Positions 26,738-35,532 are shown, counted from the first letter of the stretch. The stretch: DNA of 44,229 nucleotides from Geobacteraceae bacterium (GCA_029975275.1 JARKPN010000125.1:1-44229); one strand, 5' to 3'. Numbers and translations are program-made. The notes: a model not told the origin generated them from the letters alone.

Positions 26738-27616
26738 ATGTCCAACCAGATACTGCAATACCTGTTATCCGGCCTTTCCACCGGAGCCATCTATGCCCTC
26801 ATCGGCATCGGTTTCGCCATTATCTACAACTCCACCGGGATCATCAATTTCGCCCAGGGGGAGTTCGTGATGCTCGGCGGCATGATGACCTGGTTTTTCT
26901 ACGCGACCATGAAGCTCCCGCTTCCCGTGGCCATGGTCCTGGCGGTCCTGCTCGCCACAGCGGCGGGCGTCGTGTTCGAGCGGCTCGCCATACGCCCCTT
27001 GAGGAACGCAACCCCCTTGATCCTGGTCATCATCACCATCGGCGCCAGCATCCTGATCAGGGGACTGGCCATGCTGCTTTGGGGGAAGGACACACACTCC
27101 CTCCCCATGTTCACCAGCAGCGAGCCCATCGGTATCGCCGGAGCGACCATCCTGCCTCAGCACCTCTGGATAATCGGGATCACCCTCTGCATCATCGTGC
27201 TCAACCGGTTCTATTTCTACCACAGCGTCAACGGCAAGGCCATGCGGGCCTGTTCCCACAACCGCCGCGCCGCCAGCCTGGTCGGTATAGACGTAAAGCG
27301 CATGGTCCTCATCGCCTTTGCCATCAGCTCGGCCATGGGTTCGGTTGCCGGCATCATCACCGCGCCGCTGACCATGACCTCCTACGACGTGGGTATCATG
27401 CTGGGCTTGAAGGGGTTCTGCGCCGCCATCATCGGCGGCATGAGCAGCGGCGTCGCCACGGTCTTCGGTGGCCTGCTGCTGGGGGTGCTGGAATCCCTGG
27501 GCGCCGGGCTCGTCTCGTCCGGATACAAGGACGCAATCGCCTTCGTTATCCTGCTGCTCATCCTGTTCATCCGGCCGCAGGGGCTGTTCAAGAAGGCCGA
27601 AACGGAAAGGGTCTGA
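26738..27616 (+). CDS. livH: Amino acid ABC transporter permease LivH
   Basis: A 292-residue inner-membrane permease of the LivH type with about eight hydrophobic segments and the family start QYLLSGLSTGAIYALIGIGFAIIYN. GAFAQGEF-like INFAQGEFVMLGG and the C-terminal LLFIRPQGLFKK, both typical of LivH/LivM, are present. It forms half of the membrane channel with LivM. A 110-base gap separates it from copy 2 of the binding protein; no terminator is visible in it. No clear ribosome site precedes ATG 26738. Confidence 0.92.
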   Translation: MSNQILQYLLSGLSTGAIYALIGIGFAIIYNSTGIINFAQGEFVMLGGMMTWFFYATMKLPLPVAMVLAVLLATAAGVVFERLAIRPLRNATPLILVIITIGASILIRGLAMLLWGKDTHSLPMFTSSEPIGIAGATILPQHLWIIGITLCIIVLNRFYFYHSVNGKAMRACSHNRRAASLVGIDVKRMVLIAFAISSAMGSVAGIITAPLTMTSYDVGIMLGLKGFCAAIIGGMSSGVATVFGGLLLGVLESLGAGLVSSGYKDAIAFVILLLILFIRPQGLFKKAETERV

Positions 27617-27622
27617 GGTTTC

Positions 27623-28594
27623 ATGGGTACGGAACGACACGCGGCACTCAAATTCATCCTGTTCACCTGCGCCGTGCTTGCCGCGCCCCTGTTCTTTTCG
27701 GGCGGCTACCTGCTGAACGTGCTGGTGTTCGTGGGGATCAACACCATGCTGGCGGTGGGCCTGAACCTGCTTCTGGGGTACGCCGGCCAGATTTCCCTGG
27801 GGCAGGCGGCGTTCTACGGCCTGGGGGCCTACATCTCAGGTGTGGCGACCGCCACCTGCGGCATGAATCCCTGGACCGCCATGGTCCTGGCAGCCGCCGT
27901 TGTCGGGTTGATCGCCTTTGCCATAGGCTTCCCGATTCTGAAGCTGAAGGGGCACTACCTGGCCATGGCGACCCTGGGGTTCGGCATCATCGTCTATATC
28001 GTCTTCAACGAGTGGGTCGAGCTGACCGGCGGACCTTCCGGCCTCATCGGCATCCCCTCGTACTCGGTCGGGGAGTTCCAGTTTGACGACGATCTGAAGA
28101 ACTACTACCTCATCTGGGGCTTTACCCTCGTGGCCATCCTCCTCTCGGTGAACCTGGTGAACTCCCGCATCGGCCGGGCACTGCGGGCCATCCACGACTC
28201 CGAGGTGGCGGCCCGGGTCGTGGGGGTGAACGCGCGGCTCCTGAAGGTGCAGATCTTCACGCTCTCGGCCGTGATCTCGTCCATTGCCGGAAGCCTGTAC
28301 GCCCACACCATGACCTTCATATCGCCGGCCTCCTTCGGCTTCCATTTCTCTGTGGAGCTGCTCACCATGGTGGTCATCGGCGGTCTTGGGAGCGTGTACG
28401 GCTCGTTCCTGGGGGCGGCACTGCTGACCCTGCTCCCCGAGTTCCTGCGTACCTTCCAGGACTACGACATCATCGTCTACGGCCTGATCCTGGTGCTGAT
28501 GACCATGTTCATGCCCGGCGGGCTGGTACGCATCCCGGCGCTTCTGGCGCCTCTGCGCGGCAAAATGAAAGCGGGGGCAGGGAACAATGCTTAG
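27623..28594 (+). CDS. livM: Amino acid ABC transporter permease LivM
   Basis: A 323-residue permease of the LivM type. It has GLNLLLGYAGQISLGQAAFYGLGAY, LKLKGHYLAMATLGFG, GPSGLIGIP and the EVAARVVGVN coupling region that contacts the ATPase. About ten hydrophobic segments. TGAGG lies 5 bases before the ATG. It starts 6 bases after livH and overlaps livG by 8 bases. Confidence 0.93.
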   Translation: MGTERHAALKFILFTCAVLAAPLFFSGGYLLNVLVFVGINTMLAVGLNLLLGYAGQISLGQAAFYGLGAYISGVATATCGMNPWTAMVLAAAVVGLIAFAIGFPILKLKGHYLAMATLGFGIIVYIVFNEWVELTGGPSGLIGIPSYSVGEFQFDDDLKNYYLIWGFTLVAILLSVNLVNSRIGRALRAIHDSEVAARVVGVNARLLKVQIFTLSAVISSIAGSLYAHTMTFISPASFGFHFSVELLTMVVIGGLGSVYGSFLGAALLTLLPEFLRTFQDYDIIVYGLILVLMTMFMPGGLVRIPALLAPLRGKMKAGAGNNA

Positions 28595-29339
28595 CGTCCA
28601 GGGAATCACCCAGGTATTCGGCGGCATCACCGCCCTCGGCGACGTGAGCTTCTCGGTGCGAGAGGGTGAGATCAAGGGGGTCATCGGTCCCAACGGCGCG
28701 GGCAAGACCACCCTGTTCAACATCATCACCGGCGTCTACCGCCAGACCGCGGGCGACGTGTTTCTCGAAGACGAGAAGGTCTCGTTCCTCCCGCCGGAGC
28801 GGCTGGCCCGGCGGAGGATGGTGCGCACCTTCCAGAACGTGGAGCTGTTCGGCAAGATGACCGTGCTGGAAAACGTCATGGTCGGGCTCCATACCAAGAG
28901 CCGGAGCGGCATCCTCTCCTGCGCCCTGAAGCTTCCCGGCCACCTGCGGGAAGAACGGAGGGTCCGGGAGCAGGCCATGGCCTGGCTGGAATTCACCGGC
29001 ATCGCTGGTCATGCCGCGGATACGGCCGAGAACCTTCCTTTCGGCAAGGGAAGGCTCCTGGAGATAGCCCGCGCCATGGCGCTGGAGCCGAAGATCATCC
29101 TTCTGGACGAGCCGGCGGCCGGACTCAACAGCCGTGAAACCGCCGATCTGGGCCAGCTCATCCAGAAGATCCGCTCTTCCGGGGTCACGGTAGTGCTGGT
29201 GGAGCACGACATGGATCTGGTCATGGACATCTGCGACTCCATCCTGGTGCTGAACCTGGGCCGCAAGCTGGCCGAGGGGACCCCGCGCGAGATCCAGGAA
29301 AACCCCGAGGTGATTACCGCCTACCTGGGGGAAGGGTAG
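28587..29339 (+). CDS. livG: Amino acid ABC transporter ATP-binding protein LivG
   Basis: A 250-residue ABC ATPase. Walker A is GPNGAGKTT at residues 34-42. The signature region reads NLPFGKGRLLEIARAMA, where LivG usually has a LSYGxQR-type motif; here it is PFGKGR, a normal variant for this subfamily. Walker B is KIILLDEPAAGLN, with the H-loop in VEHDMDLVM. It powers transport with LivF at the cytoplasmic face. The 8-base overlap with livM implies coupling. Confidence 0.94.
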   Translation: MLSVQGITQVFGGITALGDVSFSVREGEIKGVIGPNGAGKTTLFNIITGVYRQTAGDVFLEDEKVSFLPPERLARRRMVRTFQNVELFGKMTVLENVMVGLHTKSRSGILSCALKLPGHLREERRVREQAMAWLEFTGIAGHAADTAENLPFGKGRLLEIARAMALEPKIILLDEPAAGLNSRETADLGQLIQKIRSSGVTVVLVEHDMDLVMDICDSILVLNLGRKLAEGTPREIQENPEVITAYLGEG

Positions 29340-29412
29340 GAAGGTGAGGGTGAAGTCTGAAGAGTGAAATAAAGACAAAGGCAATTGCAGGAACAAAGAC
29401 GGATCTTTTCCC

Positions 29413-30156
29413 ATGCTGAGAATAAAGAACATAAACACCTACTACGGCCAGGTCCACGCGCTGAAGAACGTTTCACTGCACCTCCAGGCAGGGGAGATAG
29501 TCACCCTCATCGGCGCCAACGGCGCGGGCAAGACCACCATCCTCAATTCACTGTCGGCTGTCACGCCGCCCAGGGACGGCGAGATCCTGTTCGAGGGGAA
29601 GCCCATCAACGGGCTTTCGCCCGACCGGATCGTGGAGCTGGGCATCTCCCAGGTGCCTGAGGGAAGGCAGGTATTCAAGGATTTTTCCGTGACGGACAAC
29701 CTGGAGCTGGGCGCCTATCTCAGGTTCCGGAGAGGGGAGGGGAGGGGAAACGTCAGGAAGGACATGGAGGAGATGTTCGCCCTGTTTCCCCAGCTCTCGG
29801 GACGGCGCAGACAGATGGCCGGGACCCTCTCCGGCGGGGAACAGCAGATGCTCGCCATCGGCCGCGCCCTGATGGCCGGGCCCAAGGTGCTGCTGCTCGA
29901 TGAACCGTCCATGGGTCTTGCGCCCATGGTGGTCCAGGAAATCTTCAGGGTGATAACCACCCTCAGGGAGGAGAAGGGGACCGCCGTGCTGCTGGTGGAG
30001 CAGAACGCCAAGGCGGCCCTCAAGATAGCCGACCGGGGATACGTGCTGGAAACAGGTAAAGTGATACTTGAGGAAAGTGCCCTAGACTTGCTGGAAAACA
30101 AAGAGGTTCAGCGCGCTTACCTGGGCAAGGACAAAAAGGAAATCTGGGAACGGTAA
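29413..30156 (+). CDS. livF: Amino acid ABC transporter ATP-binding protein LivF
   Basis: A 247-residue ABC ATPase. Walker A is GANGAGKTT at residues 34-42, the signature is [16 protein letters not shown], and Walker B is [14 protein letters not shown] with the H-loop region [20 protein letters not shown] is the LivF-specific stretch. It partners LivG. The 73-base gap before it contains no visible terminator. Confidence 0.95.
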   Translation: MLRIKNINTYYGQVHALKNVSLHLQAGEIVTLIGANGAGKTTILNSLSAVTPPRDGEILFEGKPINGLSPDRIVELGISQVPEGRQVFKDFSVTDNLELGAYLRFRRGEGRGNVRKDMEEMFALFPQLSGRRRQMAGTLSGGEQQMLAIGRALMAGPKVLLLDEPSMGLAPMVVQEIFRVITTLREEKGTAVLLVEQNAKAALKIADRGYVLETGKVILEESALDLLENKEVQRAYLGKDKKEIWER

Positions 30157-30176
30157 CACATCTGCGAGGTCATACT

Positions 30177-31478
30177 ATGAAGATCTGGGAACCTTTGTAC
30201 GAATGCATGCCGCGGGAAGAGATCGAACAGCTCCAGTTGGAGAGGCTGCAGGCTACACTGAACCGCGTCTACCGATCCGTCACCTGCTACCGGAAGAAGT
30301 TCGACGAGGCGGGCATCGTGCCGGAGGACATCCGCTCGCTCGACGACCTGTCACGGCTTCCCTTCACCACCAAGGAAGACCTGAGACTCAACTACCCCTA
30401 CGGCATGTTTGCGGTTCCGTTGCGCGAAGTGATCCGGATCCACTCCTCATCCGGCACCACCGGCAAACCGACCGTGGTGGGCTATACGAAGAACGACATA
30501 AAGACCTGGTCCAACCTGGTGGCGCGTTTCATGACCGCCGCGGGGGTGACCCACGATGACGTGGTGCAGATAGCCTTCGGCTACGGCATGTTCACCGGCG
30601 CCTTCGGGCTCCATTACGGCGCCGAGACCATCGGGGCCTCGGTAATCCCCATGAGCGCCGGGAACACCGAGAAGCAGATCATGATCATGCAGGACTACCG
30701 GACCACGGCCCTGGTCTGCACACCCAGCTATGCACTCACCATGGCCTCCCGCATGGAACAGATGGGAGTTGACCCCAAGTCGCTCTCCCTCAAGGTGGGG
30801 CTGTTCGGTTCCGAGCCGTGGTCCGAAGCGATGCGAAAGGAGATAGAGAGCCGCCTCTACATCAGCGCCACCGACAACTACGGCCTATCCGAGATCATCG
30901 GCCCGGGTGTGGCCGGTGACTGCGAATGCAAGAGCGGCATGCACCTGTTCGAAGACGCCTTCATACCGGAGATCATCGACCCGGAAACGGGCGAAGTGCT
31001 TCCCAGGGGGAGCGTGGGGGAACTGGTGCTCACCACCCTCACCAAGGAAGCCTTCCCCATGATCCGCTACCGGACCCGGGACATCACCAGCCTCGACTAC
31101 GACAAGTGCGACTGCGGCAGGACCCTGGTCAGGATGCGGAAGACCATGGGGAGGTCCGACGACATGCTGATTATCCGCGGAGTAAACGTCTTCCCCTCCC
31201 AGATCGAGGAGATCCTGTTCGCCATCGAGGGGTGCGAGCCACACTACCAGTTGGTCCTCGACCGGGAAGAGGACATGGACGTGCTGGAGGTGAGGATCGA
31301 GGTCACCGAAAACATCTTCTTCGACGAAATGAAGAAGCAGAAGTCCTTCGTGGAGCTGGTCGAGCGGAAGATCCATTCGGTGCTCGGCGTGGGTGTGACG
31401 GTCAGGCTGGTGGAGCCGAGCAGCCTGCCGAGGCACGAGGGAAAGGCCAAGAGAGTAATCGACAACCGGAAGATCTGA
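30177..31478 (+). CDS. paaK2: Phenylacetate-CoA ligase family protein (second copy)
   Basis: A 433-residue PaaK-type ligase, colinear with the gene at 22517 over its whole length. It shares [58 protein letters not shown] and [20 protein letters not shown]. Divergence lies mainly in the N-terminal substrate region and the C-terminal domain, so the two copies may prefer different arylacetates. Last gene of the operon; a 13-bp stem-loop lies 20 bases after its stop. Confidence 0.92.
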   Translation: MKIWEPLYECMPREEIEQLQLERLQATLNRVYRSVTCYRKKFDEAGIVPEDIRSLDDLSRLPFTTKEDLRLNYPYGMFAVPLREVIRIHSSSGTTGKPTVVGYTKNDIKTWSNLVARFMTAAGVTHDDVVQIAFGYGMFTGAFGLHYGAETIGASVIPMSAGNTEKQIMIMQDYRTTALVCTPSYALTMASRMEQMGVDPKSLSLKVGLFGSEPWSEAMRKEIESRLYISATDNYGLSEIIGPGVAGDCECKSGMHLFEDAFIPEIIDPETGEVLPRGSVGELVLTTLTKEAFPMIRYRTRDITSLDYDKCDCGRTLVRMRKTMGRSDDMLIIRGVNVFPSQIEEILFAIEGCEPHYQLVLDREEDMDVLEVRIEVTENIFFDEMKKQKSFVELVERKIHSVLGVGVTVRLVEPSSLPRHEGKAKRVIDNRKI

Positions 31479-31497
31479 TGCTTGCCGGAGTTGTGTT

Positions 31498-31538
31498 GCA
31501 CGAAAGCCCCTTCCCTGCCTGGAGAGGGGCTTTCGTGC
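31498..31538 (+). terminator. Stem-loop closing the ior/liv operon
   Basis: GCACGAAAGCCCC (31498-31510) pairs perfectly with GGGGCTTTCGTGC (31526-31538) around a 15-base loop. No U tract follows, so it may end transcription inefficiently or protect the mRNA 3' end. Confidence 0.6.
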
Positions 31539-31901
31539 GTCATGGGATGTGAATAGCCAGGGTTCCTCGATGCACTTGACCACCGTTATTTGACTCTCGT
31601 TCAGTCAATATGGAATTGAGTCTTTCATGAAACGTGCTGGCAGGCAGATGGCTGCGTGTCGTTTCTCGCTTTCTCGCTCAAAAGCACCGAGTCGACCAGT
31701 ATCCGTGCAGGAAAAATGGTGCGCTATAACAGAACTATCGATACCGGAAGCAATCGCCGGGAGATAACAGGGGATCTCTACGGCTGCATGCTCACCGTAA
31801 TGGTCTGGGATGGGGAAAAGGCGGAAGGCAAGAGATTCTCGACCATGAGCTTTGAGGCCACCAATATGCAGCATGGGAGGTTGGCTGCGTGAGGCGGGAT
31901 A
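31539..31901. other. Region without a supported gene
   Basis: An open frame from about 31716 (MVRYNRTIDTGSNRREITG...) to 31892 could encode about 58 residues, but it has no ribosome site and no family I recognise. It may be a gene remnant. Confidence 0.3.
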
Positions 31902-31932
31902 CCCACAGGGACGCTTGAAGCGTCCCTGTGGG
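31902..31932. terminator. Perfect 14-bp hairpin between converging transcripts
   Basis: CCCACAGGGACGCT (31902-31915) is exactly complementary to AGCGTCCCTGTGGG (31919-31932) with a TGA loop. A T-rich stretch (CTTTTACCTTTTCTT) begins about 8 bases later on the plus strand. It lies 40 bases beyond the stop of the minus-strand lipoprotein gene and probably acts as a bidirectional terminator. Confidence 0.6.
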
Positions 31933-31974
31933 GTGACGTGCTTTTACCTTTTCTTCGGATTAGCCGCTCGCAAG

Positions 31975-33090
31975 CTATATGGGAGGATTCAGCGGCTGGG
32001 GGGGGATGGCGAAGCCGTCCAGTTCGCCGCCAAGCGGTGCAACCAGGGTCGCCGCGCCGGTCGTGGTGTTGATGGTGTATACGCCGCCTCCGCTGCTGTA
32101 AAGCGTGCCGTAGAGGATATTGTTCGTGCGGTCGAAGGCGATTCCCTGGGCGTAATTGATGTTGATGCCGAGGGGGCCGACTATCGTCCCGGTGCCGGTC
32201 GCGGTATCGATGCGGTAGAGGTTGTCAGCATCCAGGCTTACACCATAGAGGGTGCCGGAGGCGTCCGATGCCAGCCCGATGATGATCTCGCTGGAGATTG
32301 TACCGACCAGGGTGACCGAAAAGTCCGTCGTGGAGATGGCACGCAATACCGTTCCCGACCCGGTGTAATCGGCGACGTATATCTTGTCCGCGGCAGGATC
32401 GTACGAGAGGCCGATGATGGTATTCACGCCAGCCAGTGTGGTAATCTCTTCGTAGGTTCCATCCCCGTTGATGTAAAACAGCTTGTTGGTCGAATGCTGG
32501 ACGCACAGGTACCTTCCCTTGACGAAGTCGGCGCCGGCCATAAAGGTGCTGGAATCAAACAGCTGCATGATCGGGGTGATGGCGCCGCTCGTGAGGTTGA
32601 CCTTGACAAAGCCGGTGAACTCGCTGAGTTCCGGCGACTCTCCATAGGCGAGCCAGGCATAGGCCTCGCCCGGTGCATAGTCATAGCCGAGGGTATTGGT
32701 GGCCGTAACCGTGACCGTATCGGCAGCACTTGAAATCTTGCCGTCGCTGACGACCAGTTCGATCAGGTACTCACCATCCATATCGGCGACGAACGACGGT
32801 GTGGCGCTCGAAGAACCGGACAGGACCGCCGCACTGCCAGCGGGTTTCTGTGAAATGCTCCAGGAATAAGTCAGCTGATTTCCATCTTTGTCGGTGCTTC
32901 CGGTTCCGTCGAGCGTTACGGTGTCACCGGTTAAGACCGCCTGATCCGGCCCGGCATCTGCAACCGGACGACTGTTAGTGTTCACGTACCACCATTCACT
33001 GCTGTCACCGCACCCTGACAGCAGGAAGCAACCGGCAATTACCGCCAGCACCGGCAATCTTGTCAAGCGAAACGACCCAAGCGTTTTCAT
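31975..33090 (-). CDS. Lipoprotein with a PKD/Ig-like domain and a beta-propeller-like C-terminal region
   Basis: A 371-residue exported protein. A hydrophobic signal ends in the lipobox LLSGC with Cys27, so the mature form is lipid-anchored. Residues about 41-130 form a PKD/Ig-like domain: RPVADAGPDQAVLTGDTV, then LDGTGSTDKDG, then LTYSWSI. The C-terminal ~230 residues contain repeated strands such as IIGLSYDPAADKIYVAD, IIGLASDASGTLYGVS and AQGIAFDRTNNILYGT, suggesting a beta-propeller. GGAGGAG precedes the ATG. Function unknown; extracellular binding or adhesion is plausible. Transcribed from the promoter at 33145. Confidence 0.85.
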   Translation of the reverse strand: MKTLGSFRLTRLPVLAVIAGCFLLSGCGDSSEWWYVNTNSRPVADAGPDQAVLTGDTVTLDGTGSTDKDGNQLTYSWSISQKPAGSAAVLSGSSSATPSFVADMDGEYLIELVVSDGKISSAADTVTVTATNTLGYDYAPGEAYAWLAYGESPELSEFTGFVKVNLTSGAITPIMQLFDSSTFMAGADFVKGRYLCVQHSTNKLFYINGDGTYEEITTLAGVNTIIGLSYDPAADKIYVADYTGSGTVLRAISTTDFSVTLVGTISSEIIIGLASDASGTLYGVSLDADNLYRIDTATGTGTIVGPLGININYAQGIAFDRTNNILYGTLYSSGGGVYTINTTTGAATLVAPLGGELDGFAIPPQPLNPPI

Positions 33091-33144
33091 GGAATTCTCC
33101 TCCTGTACACAGCCACTTAATAAATTAAAATATAATTGTCGCGG

Positions 33145-33173
33145 AGTATACTTGGAGAGATTCCACAGGTCAA
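33145..33173 (-). promoter_or_regulatory. Sigma-70-type promoter for the lipoprotein gene
   Basis: On the minus strand TTGACC (33173-33168) and TATACT (33150-33145) are separated by exactly 17 bases. The AT-rich leader is about 48 bases long. Confidence 0.8.
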
Positions 33174-33271
33174 CATTTTATCCCTTACAGATACCGACTG
33201 CAGTGTAAAGATTTCGTCTTGTCATCTGCCTTCCTCATATCGGGATAAACCTGAACCAGGTAAATAAGGAA

Positions 33272-33300
33272 AGGGGCCGCCTCGAGCAGCCCCTGTTTTT
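33272..33300. terminator. Terminator after the hsp20 pair
   Basis: AGGGGC (33272-33277) pairs with GCCCCT (33289-33294). GTTTTT follows on the plus strand (33295-33300), and TTTCCTTATTT follows on the minus strand. It lies 42 bases after the stop of the minus-strand hsp20 gene and likely ends that operon. Confidence 0.6.
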
Positions 33301-33341
33301 GCATGGATGGCCGGAGTCTTACCCGGCCTGTTTGCGGTAGC

Positions 33342-33740
33342 TTACGCGACCTGGACCTCGATCCGCCTGGGCTTCGCCGCCTCGGCCTTGTACAGCCGCA
33401 ATGTCAGCACGCCGTCGGACAATTCCGCCCGGGTCTTGTCCTGGTCGATGACCTCGGGGAGTTGGAACTGCCGGTAATAGCTCATGAGTTCGAACTCCCG
33501 ATAGACGCTGTTTCCCCTGGACTCCGGTTGCACCTTCCCCTGGATGGTCAGGATGCCCTTGTCTATGCCTATCTCGAGGTACTCTTTGGCGACCCCGGGG
33601 AGATCCGTGACGATGTTCAGTCCTTCCGCGGTCTCGACAATGTCCACCGCAGGCCTGACATACCGATCCATGGAGCGGGTCTCCTCGCGAGTCCCAACTG
33701 TACGGCGCTCTCCCGTATTGGTTATGCTCTTGTCGTTCAT
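33342..33740 (-). CDS. Hsp20/alpha-crystallin small heat shock protein (second in pair)
   Basis: A 132-residue ATP-independent holdase. The alpha-crystallin core runs from about residue 30 to the end: RPAVDIVETAEGL, then TDLPGVAKEYLEI, then ILTIQGKV and DGVLTLRLYKAEAAKPRRIEV. The start at 33740 has AGGAGG 9 bases upstream; an upstream in-frame ATG at 33800 would overlap the preceding gene's end and is rejected. It is 61 bases behind its paralogue, so the two are one operon. The EAAKP C-terminal segment is shared with the paralogue. Confidence 0.88.
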   Translation of the reverse strand: MNDKSITNTGERRTVGTREETRSMDRYVRPAVDIVETAEGLNIVTDLPGVAKEYLEIGIDKGILTIQGKVQPESRGNSVYREFELMSYYRQFQLPEVIDQDKTRAELSDGVLTLRLYKAEAAKPRRIEVQVA

Positions 33741-33801
33741 CTCGTCAAACCTCCTGTCTCGAAAGTGTCCACTGTTCGGTAGCCCGGTCCAGTGCTGCAT
33801 C

Positions 33802-34251
33802 TCAGGATACGGTTACCGCAATTTTCTTCGGTTTCGCCGCCTCGGCCTTGGCAAGGGTGACCAGCAGCACGCCGTTGACCGACCTGGCCGAAATCCGGCC
33901 GGCGTCGATCTCCGCCGGGAGTTCGACTGTCCTGCTGAATTTGCCGAATCCCCTCTCGTTGCGGTGCCAGACGTGGTTTTTCTCTCCCTCGGGCGCCTTC
34001 CGCTCGCCGGAAAGGGTCAGAGTGTTCCTGAGGACCGACAACTCGATCTCCTTCGGGTCCACCCCGGGGAGAAGCGCTTCCACATATACGTCTGCCGCAT
34101 CCTCGCTGATATTCACCAGGGGAAAGCGCCGCGTGCCGGGGCCGGTCAGGAACTGGGGAACCATCACCCTTCCGAGGCCCACGTTCCGGAACGCCTCGTC
34201 CACTTCACGCCTGAGGTTGTCCAACTCCCTGAACATATCCCAGTTTGCCAT
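33802..34251 (-). CDS. Hsp20/alpha-crystallin small heat shock protein (first in pair)
   Basis: A 149-residue small heat shock protein. The N-terminal MANWDMFRELDNLRREVDEAF is followed by the crystallin core (FPLVNISEDAADVYVEALLPGV, then LTLSGERK, then NGVLLVTLAKAEAAKPKKIAV). AAGGAGG precedes the ATG. The promoter at 34294 lies just upstream. It probably forms mixed oligomers with its downstream paralogue (inference from other paired Hsp20s). Confidence 0.92.
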   Translation of the reverse strand: MANWDMFRELDNLRREVDEAFRNVGLGRVMVPQFLTGPGTRRFPLVNISEDAADVYVEALLPGVDPKEIELSVLRNTLTLSGERKAPEGEKNHVWHRNERGFGKFSRTVELPAEIDAGRISARSVNGVLLVTLAKAEAAKPKKIAVTVS

Positions 34252-34293
34252 GGTTAGTGCCTCCTTCCGTTTGATTCTGAAACTTCCACAGGA

Positions 34294-34321
34294 AAGATAA
34301 TTACGCTTTCAGCCAAGTCAA
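34294..34321 (-). promoter_or_regulatory. Possible promoter for the hsp20 operon
   Basis: On the minus strand TTGACT (34321-34316) and TATCTT (34299-34294) are separated by 16 bases, about 45 bases before the ATG. The -35 sits in CTTGACT, which could also serve a heat-shock sigma factor, but no clear CCCCAT-type -10 is present. An inverted repeat, GATACT (34330-34335) and AGTATC (34354-34359), lies just upstream. Confidence 0.4.
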
Positions 34322-34349
34322 GGGTTCGTGATACTGGGAAAATATTATC

Positions 34350-34379
34350 TTGTAGTATCCCGGTGTCCGGATATATATT
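34350..34379 (+). promoter_or_regulatory. Possible promoter for the zinc-ribbon gene
   Basis: TTGTAG (34350-34355) and TATATT (34374-34379) have an 18-base spacer. The start would be about 40 bases before the ATG at 34425. Confidence 0.4.
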
Positions 34380-34424
34380 GCTGTCCGGGTCGTACATACC
34401 GATGCGAGGTTACCGGGGAGTGTC

Positions 34425-34667
34425 ATGCTGCGAAGAATATGCCGTCAATGCGGCCGGGAAATGGTGAAGGAACTCACCCCGGAAGGGGCCGGTTTTTTCT
34501 GCAAGCAGTGCAACGGCCATACCCTCTATGATGAATTCGACATGGAGCCTTACTGTCCTGTGTGCGGCGGGAAGCTGCAATTCTGCGCCAAATGCGGCCA
34601 GGGCTATTTCTGCAATAAATGCAATGACCTCGTTTCAAGCATGAAAATTATTTGGAAAAGATCTTGA
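34425..34667 (+). CDS. Small double zinc-ribbon protein, YfgJ-like
   Basis: An 80-residue protein with four Cys pairs: CRQCG, CKQC, CPVCGGKLQFC-KC and CNKC. The layout (N-terminal CxxC ribbon, a short ACIDIC linker EFDMEPY, then CPVCGGKLQ and a closing ribbon) resembles E. coli YfgJ, a small zinc-ribbon protein of unknown function. Its stop overlaps the arsR -35 box, so transcription from its own promoter would run into arsR. Whether it belongs to the arsenic response is not shown. Confidence 0.65.
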   Translation: MLRRICRQCGREMVKELTPEGAGFFCKQCNGHTLYDEFDMEPYCPVCGGKLQFCAKCGQGYFCNKCNDLVSSMKIIWKRS

Positions 34668-34692
34668 AAACAACCGGATATGCGGATATAGT
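34664..34692 (+). promoter_or_regulatory. arsR promoter with overlapping ArsR operator
   Basis: TTGAAA (34664-34669) and TATAGT (34687-34692) are spaced by exactly 17 bases. Between and over them lies the operator half-site ATGCGGATA (34680-34688), preceded by a partial left arm (ACAACCG, 34670-34676). The same half-site occurs at the arsC and acr3 promoters. The predicted transcription start is at or within a base or two of the arsR ATG at 34699, so the arsR mRNA may be leaderless. Confidence 0.75.
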
Positions 34693-34698
34693 TAAACC

Positions 34699-35037
34699 AT
34701 GAAAACCACTGCTCGTATGTTCAAGGCGCTTTCCGATGAAACCCGTCTCCGCATCCTCTGCCTGCTGCTTGAGGGGGAGTTGTGCGTCTGCGATATCATG
34801 GCTGTCCTGCAGCTTCCCCAGTCCACGGTGTCGCGGCACCTGGCCTACCTGAAGAACGCCGGCTGGGTCGATGACCGCAGGTGCGGGGTCTGGATGTACT
34901 ATTCACTGCTGAACAATGGGAATGTACTTCAGGAGAAGTTGTTGGACGCTCTTCGTGAAAGCCTTCCTCTTACAAAAGCTGCGGTAACCGATCGGGCAAA
35001 ACTCGATGAATTCAGCCGGCACAAAAGCTGTGCATAA
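34699..35037 (+). CDS. arsR: ArsR/SmtB family arsenite-responsive repressor
   Basis: A 112-residue winged-helix repressor. The family pattern [26 protein letters not shown] includes the As(III)-binding CVC pair (Cys29 and Cys31), as in the classic plasmid R773 ArsR; Cys21 is a possible third ligand. [16 protein letters not shown] is the recognition helix region. It represses arsenic genes until As(III) binds. The operator at 34670-34689 lies across its own promoter, implying autoregulation, and matching sites lie before arsC and acr3. No ribosome binding site is visible before the ATG, consistent with a leaderless message. Confidence 0.93.
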   Translation: MKTTARMFKALSDETRLRILCLLLEGELCVCDIMAVLQLPQSTVSRHLAYLKNAGWVDDRRCGVWMYYSLLNNGNVLQEKLLDALRESLPLTKAAVTDRAKLDEFSRHKSCA

Positions 35038-35043
35038 TTTTTT

Positions 35044-35072
35044 TTCACTGATTATTCGTGTATGCGGATACT
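35044..35072 (+). promoter_or_regulatory. arsC promoter with ArsR-type operator
   Basis: The imperfect palindrome with left arm TTATTCGT (35052-35059) and right half-site ATGCGGATA (35062-35070) matches the acr3 operator at 15 of 20 positions. Weak TTCACT (35044-35049) and GATACT (35067-35072) boxes are 17 bases apart. It lies in the 45-base gap between arsR and arsC. Confidence 0.65.
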
Positions 35073-35082
35073 TAAGAAGTAT

Positions 35083-35490
35083 ATGGATGAAAAAAGGGTC
35101 CTTTTTCTTTGCACTGCCAATTCCTGCCGCTCCCAGATGGCGGAAGGAATTGCCAATCATTTCCTGGGAGACCGGGTCGAAGCCTTTTCGGCCGGCACCG
35201 AGGCCTCCTTTGTCAATCCCAGGGCCAGAGAGGTATTGTGGGAAGTCGGAATCGATATCTCCGGAAACCGCTCCAAGAGCCTTGATGAGTTCGCTGGTCA
35301 GAGCTTTGATTACGTAATCACTCTTTGCGGCGACGCCAACGAGAAGTGTCCGCTTTATTTTGGCGGCGGGCAGAGAATCCATATCGGTTTTTCAGATCCG
35401 GCCAAAGCAAAAGGGACGGACGCTGAGATTCTGAATGAATTCAGGAGAGTCCGAGACGAAATCAGGAAAGTCTTGGTTAACTTCTTTTAG
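35083..35490 (+). CDS. arsC: Arsenate reductase, thioredoxin-coupled (LMW phosphatase type)
   Basis: A 135-residue arsenate reductase converting As(V) to As(III). The phosphatase P-loop CTANSCR gives Cys10 and Arg16, and the redox pair is Cys82 and Cys89 (CGDANEKC). These are the same three positions as in the S. aureus pI258/B. subtilis type enzyme, which is recycled by thioredoxin. The start is placed at ATG 35083 because the upstream in-frame ATG at 35062 is part of the operator; AAGAAG lies a few bases before 35083. Confidence 0.93.
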   Translation: MDEKRVLFLCTANSCRSQMAEGIANHFLGDRVEAFSAGTEASFVNPRAREVLWEVGIDISGNRSKSLDEFAGQSFDYVITLCGDANEKCPLYFGGGQRIHIGFSDPAKAKGTDAEILNEFRRVRDEIRKVLVNFF

Positions 35491-35532
35491 CACGAAATCA
35501 TACAATAAGTTACCTCAATGCCATAAGGAGCC

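Noticed and set aside
32978-33208. Plus-strand ORF of 76 residues upstream of the lipoprotein gene
   Set aside because: It overlaps the start and promoter of the minus-strand lipoprotein gene and has no family match.
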